Positions 61,584 to 64,000 of a stretch of 64,000 nt of DNA are shown piece by piece. This stretch comes from Asterella californica (Eukaryota > Streptophyta > Marchantiopsida > Marchantiales > Aytoniaceae), in NCBI GenBank assembly GCA_036924285.1, contig JAYKYS010000005.1, forward strand, positions 20,620,001 to 20,684,000, written 5' to 3'. Under the pieces are notes generated by a model. That model saw nothing but the letters and a program-made list of their open reading frames with translations, searched no databases and had not been told where the DNA came from. The position numbers were made by a program, and so were the translations under genes. The stretch's first letter is position 1, and every line of letters starts with the position of its first letter.

Positions 61584-63525
61584 AGATATTTTGAGCTTCT
61601 GTTACATTAAACCACACATACTTGTTGTGAGCCTCATGCTCAGTCCTTATCATGTCCTCACAGTCTAGCTTCCACTCTCATAAGATGAATTTAGTCGTCC
61701 AGAAGATAGCTATTCTGTCTTCCAGAATCTAATAGTGCTTCCTAAGTACATAACGTCTTTCGAGCTATATCTAAGCAATCCTAACTAAGCAAGGCATCGT
61801 ATAGATTCCTAAGAAGACAATCCACCTTACAATTCATCCTACTTCTTAATAGAATATGAGAAGATACGTGAGAAGCGAAGTCTACGAATGGATCATAAGA
61901 AGACTGAGGACTCCTGCGATGACAGTGGTCTCCAAGAAGACTCTCGGGATAGCTTCTGATTAACTGACATCTTCAGAAGACTTCTCGCAGCCAGGCTTCT
62001 CATCACTGGTCTCACTTGTCTTCGACTTCCTACACGTAATCTAGTCTCGTAACAGACACAGATCATTCACACTCTGTCTTTCGACTCCTCACCTCGCATA
62101 CACTCTCAGAAGAAGCTTGTTGCGTAACGGAAAGACATGACCTTTGATCATTCTCTCCAGATTCTGCCAGCAAGGCTTCTCACATATCTCTTCTAAAGTT
62201 CGGGAAGAAGAATGAACATGCTACTATGAGTCAAACAGAAGAGACCTGAAAATGACTCTCACGTCTTCTTGCGCATTCTGCCTGCCTTTCTAATCTTCTA
62301 GTTCTCTAGGAAGATGTGGATTTGAGAAGTCATGAAGCTTGGGAGACACATGCCTGATTCTCAATTTCTTGCTTCTCGAAACAAAAATCAACTCTGAAGT
62401 TCACTCTGGATTCACATCAAGCTTCTCACAACTCCAATTCCAATCCAATCCAACTACTTGATGTGAATTGCAAACATTCGGCTTCTCGAAATGTCCAAAC
62501 ATTCATACAAGTCTTTTGTCCACAGATTCTAGGACAGAAGTGCAGTAGGGTAGGAAAATTGATAGTCAGACCATCGAATTTTGGAATGAGAAGAAGGAGA
62601 AGCTCAATTTTGATTCGGGAAGAGGTTGGGGAAGATGGTGACAAAAATTAGTAGCACTTTAGCGTCTTATTTTCTCAAAGAAAATTCAAGAGAGGAGAAG
62701 GATCGATATGTCTCCTGCAAATAATCGATGAAGCGTGGGAGACATAAAAACAGAGGACGGAAGCGATGGAGAAGGGAGAAGAAACGGAAAGAACCTCAGT
62801 ACTGCTTCCAATGTGCTACGCTTCTGGTCGCTTCTTCGGTCTTCTGCACACTTCAAGATTTCGATTTCATCTTCAATGTCTTACCACGATCCTTCTTTTG
62901 TCTCGAATCTTGAGCTACTGTAACATTGCTTCCACAATCGAGCTCGATCTACTGCAATTCGAAGCTCCCACTCTCGATTTCTTCCTCGACCCTCAATTTA
63001 TAATCTTCTAGTCCTATGAGGATTCCCAACTCTTCTAACTTGAGTGCGCTTCTTGCCGAAAGAAGTCCTCTCTTACTTGCTTACTGTAATTTTGCTTCTG
63101 TGTGTTTCCAATGTCCTCTCCAATTCCCAAATCGAGAAATAGCAAAGAGAGTTATGGTGCGGATGCGCCTCTGCTTCCTTGCCTTCTCTTCGTGATTAGA
63201 TAATGGCTCAATTATCCTAGACCTATCTACTATGATGGTGACTGTACGTTAGGTATACTTATCTTTATCTAGTCGGTGCATGGTTGATACTTCTCGTGGT
63301 TGTAGTCACTGTCTTCTCCGAAGCGACTTCCGGCTTCCAACTTCCAACTTCCATAAGACGTCTTCACGGAAGAAGTCGACTTCTTCTCATGAATTCACCT
63401 TAAGATCATCTTCTTGCTAAGCAGGGTGTAATCTTAAGTAATAAGGTTATTTCAATTATATAGACAAGTCATTAATTCAAAATTTTATAAAAAAATCTCC
63501 AATCTTGCAAATTGTGGACACCACA
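61584..63525 (-). repeat. GE-3 leader, non-coding
   Basis: About 1.9 kb, diverged from 3637-5625 but with matching blocks ('aggattgtttagatatagct' type near 61770, reversed). It also shares GAAGAC/GTCTTC runs near 63330-63400 and the 5' terminal AT-rich block. I see no coding sequence that other copies support. Confidence 0.55.
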
Positions 63526-63652
63526 CTCCACAATGTTTTCAGTGATGTTTGGAGGTTTCTAGAGCCCATTCGAGCAAAAAGAGACTCGTTGGAAAGATGT
63601 TGACTAAGGCTACAATCAAGGTTGAAGAATCAAGTGATTCATAGAGGATTGA
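63526..63652. other. Short spacer between two reversed GE ends
   Basis: 127 bp between the GE-3 5' end and the 3' end of another reversed GE copy. No feature recognised. It does not resemble the 664-1187 spacer. Confidence 0.4.
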
Positions 63653-64000
63653 TGTAATGTCTCAAGATTTCTCATTTACATTGTAGCATACAAGATTTCG
63701 TTCCCCATGAAGATTTACACTAGTTACACTGTTCCAAGTTCTAAGATCTGCTCAAACTCATAAACACACTAGTTTTGCCCAGAAGTCTCTTCTAATCACA
63801 CAACCACGCAGCTTCCATATCCTTCAAGAGGTGCTCTAGATCATAACACACAACTACTACTTCAAATACAACACAAATGTACATTGAGAAGACATAGAAG
63901 ACGATTACTAATATCTTACCAAGGCTTCTAGTCTTCTCACGTCGGCTTTCAAAAATAAATCTTATCTTTTGGTGGTTCAATTCGGCTTCTGACACCTCTA
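63653..64000 (-). mobile_element. GE element 3' end (GE-6), runs off the window
   Basis: Minus strand ends at 63653 with CATTACA (CACTACA in others). It matches 1188-1560 and the complement of 22180-22538 ('agatctgctcaaactcataaacacac'). The remainder lies beyond 64000. Confidence 0.6.

Larger units (their letters stand above)
58989..63525 (-). mobile_element. GE-3, reversed GAAGAC-rich element, 3' truncated
   Basis: Starts (minus) at 63525 with TGTGGTGTCCACAATTTGC, has a leader to about 61600, a Gag-like ORF region, and is cut at 58989 by the B3 LTR, inside the block before the coiled coil. A 1320-bp solo LTR (59659-60978) splits the ORF. It is diverged from GE-1 and GE-2 but has the same gene order. 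Confidence 0.7.

Overview
The window is eukaryotic nuclear DNA made of nested transposable elements. I see no host gene, rRNA, free-standing tRNA or CRISPR array. A plant host is suggested by Ty3/gypsy-type gag-PR-RT-RNaseH-INT elements, by a primer site that matches plant tRNA-Thr as I remember it, and by the density of decayed retroelement layers. The style reminds me of a bryophyte such as a liverwort, or of a charophyte, but the sequence alone does not prove this.

Three element types recur. Family B is a Ty3/gypsy-like lineage with LTRs of about 1.3-2.0 kb, usually ending TGTCG...CGACA. It makes 4-bp target duplications, has a D-H-G-S protease motif, a CX2CX4HX4C gag knuckle and no visible chromodomain. 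Copies are B1 (10594-20982, minus), B2 (29477-39546, plus), B3 (49157-58988, plus, rearranged), B4 (28401-29476 plus 39551-41650, plus), B5 (41656-43872, minus), B6 (25912-28400, minus), and solo LTRs at 55108-57122 and 59659-60978. Family C is a second Ty3/gypsy lineage with LTRs of about 0.85 kb ending TGTAAAC...GTTTACA: C1 (2046-25911, minus, split) and C2 (43873-49160, minus). Family GE is a roughly 5.8-kb element rich in GAAGAC/GTCTTC. It starts TGTGGTG, ends CACTACA, makes 5-bp target duplications and encodes a Gag-like, coiled-coil protein. I found no LTRs in it.

Layout. 1-490 is an integrase fragment. 490-2045 holds reversed GE pieces around an AT-rich spacer. 2046-25911 is a four-layer nest: C1 is split by GE-1 (3637-24919), GE-1 by GE-2 (7103-22538), and GE-2 by B1 (10594-20982). 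Target duplications are visible at all three inner levels. 25912-28400 is B6, a gag-only derivative. B4 is split by B2. 41656-49160 is B5 followed by C2. 49157-58988 is B3, a three-LTR array with a solo LTR inside it. 58989-63525 is reversed GE-3 with a solo LTR, and the window ends in another reversed GE end.

How the genes work together: in family B, gag and protease share one frame and RT-RNaseH-INT lies in the -1 frame. At the boundary, B1 and B3 carry a slippery heptamer G GGT TTT. It is followed by a 7-nt spacer, a 9-bp stem and an 11-nt loop. B2 keeps the same geometry with different, still pairing, arm sequences. This is the most interesting signal here: a likely programmed -1 ribosomal frameshift with a possible pseudoknot. 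All family B coding copies are now defective. B1 is the youngest insertion, with about ten differences seen by eye between two 2011-bp LTRs.
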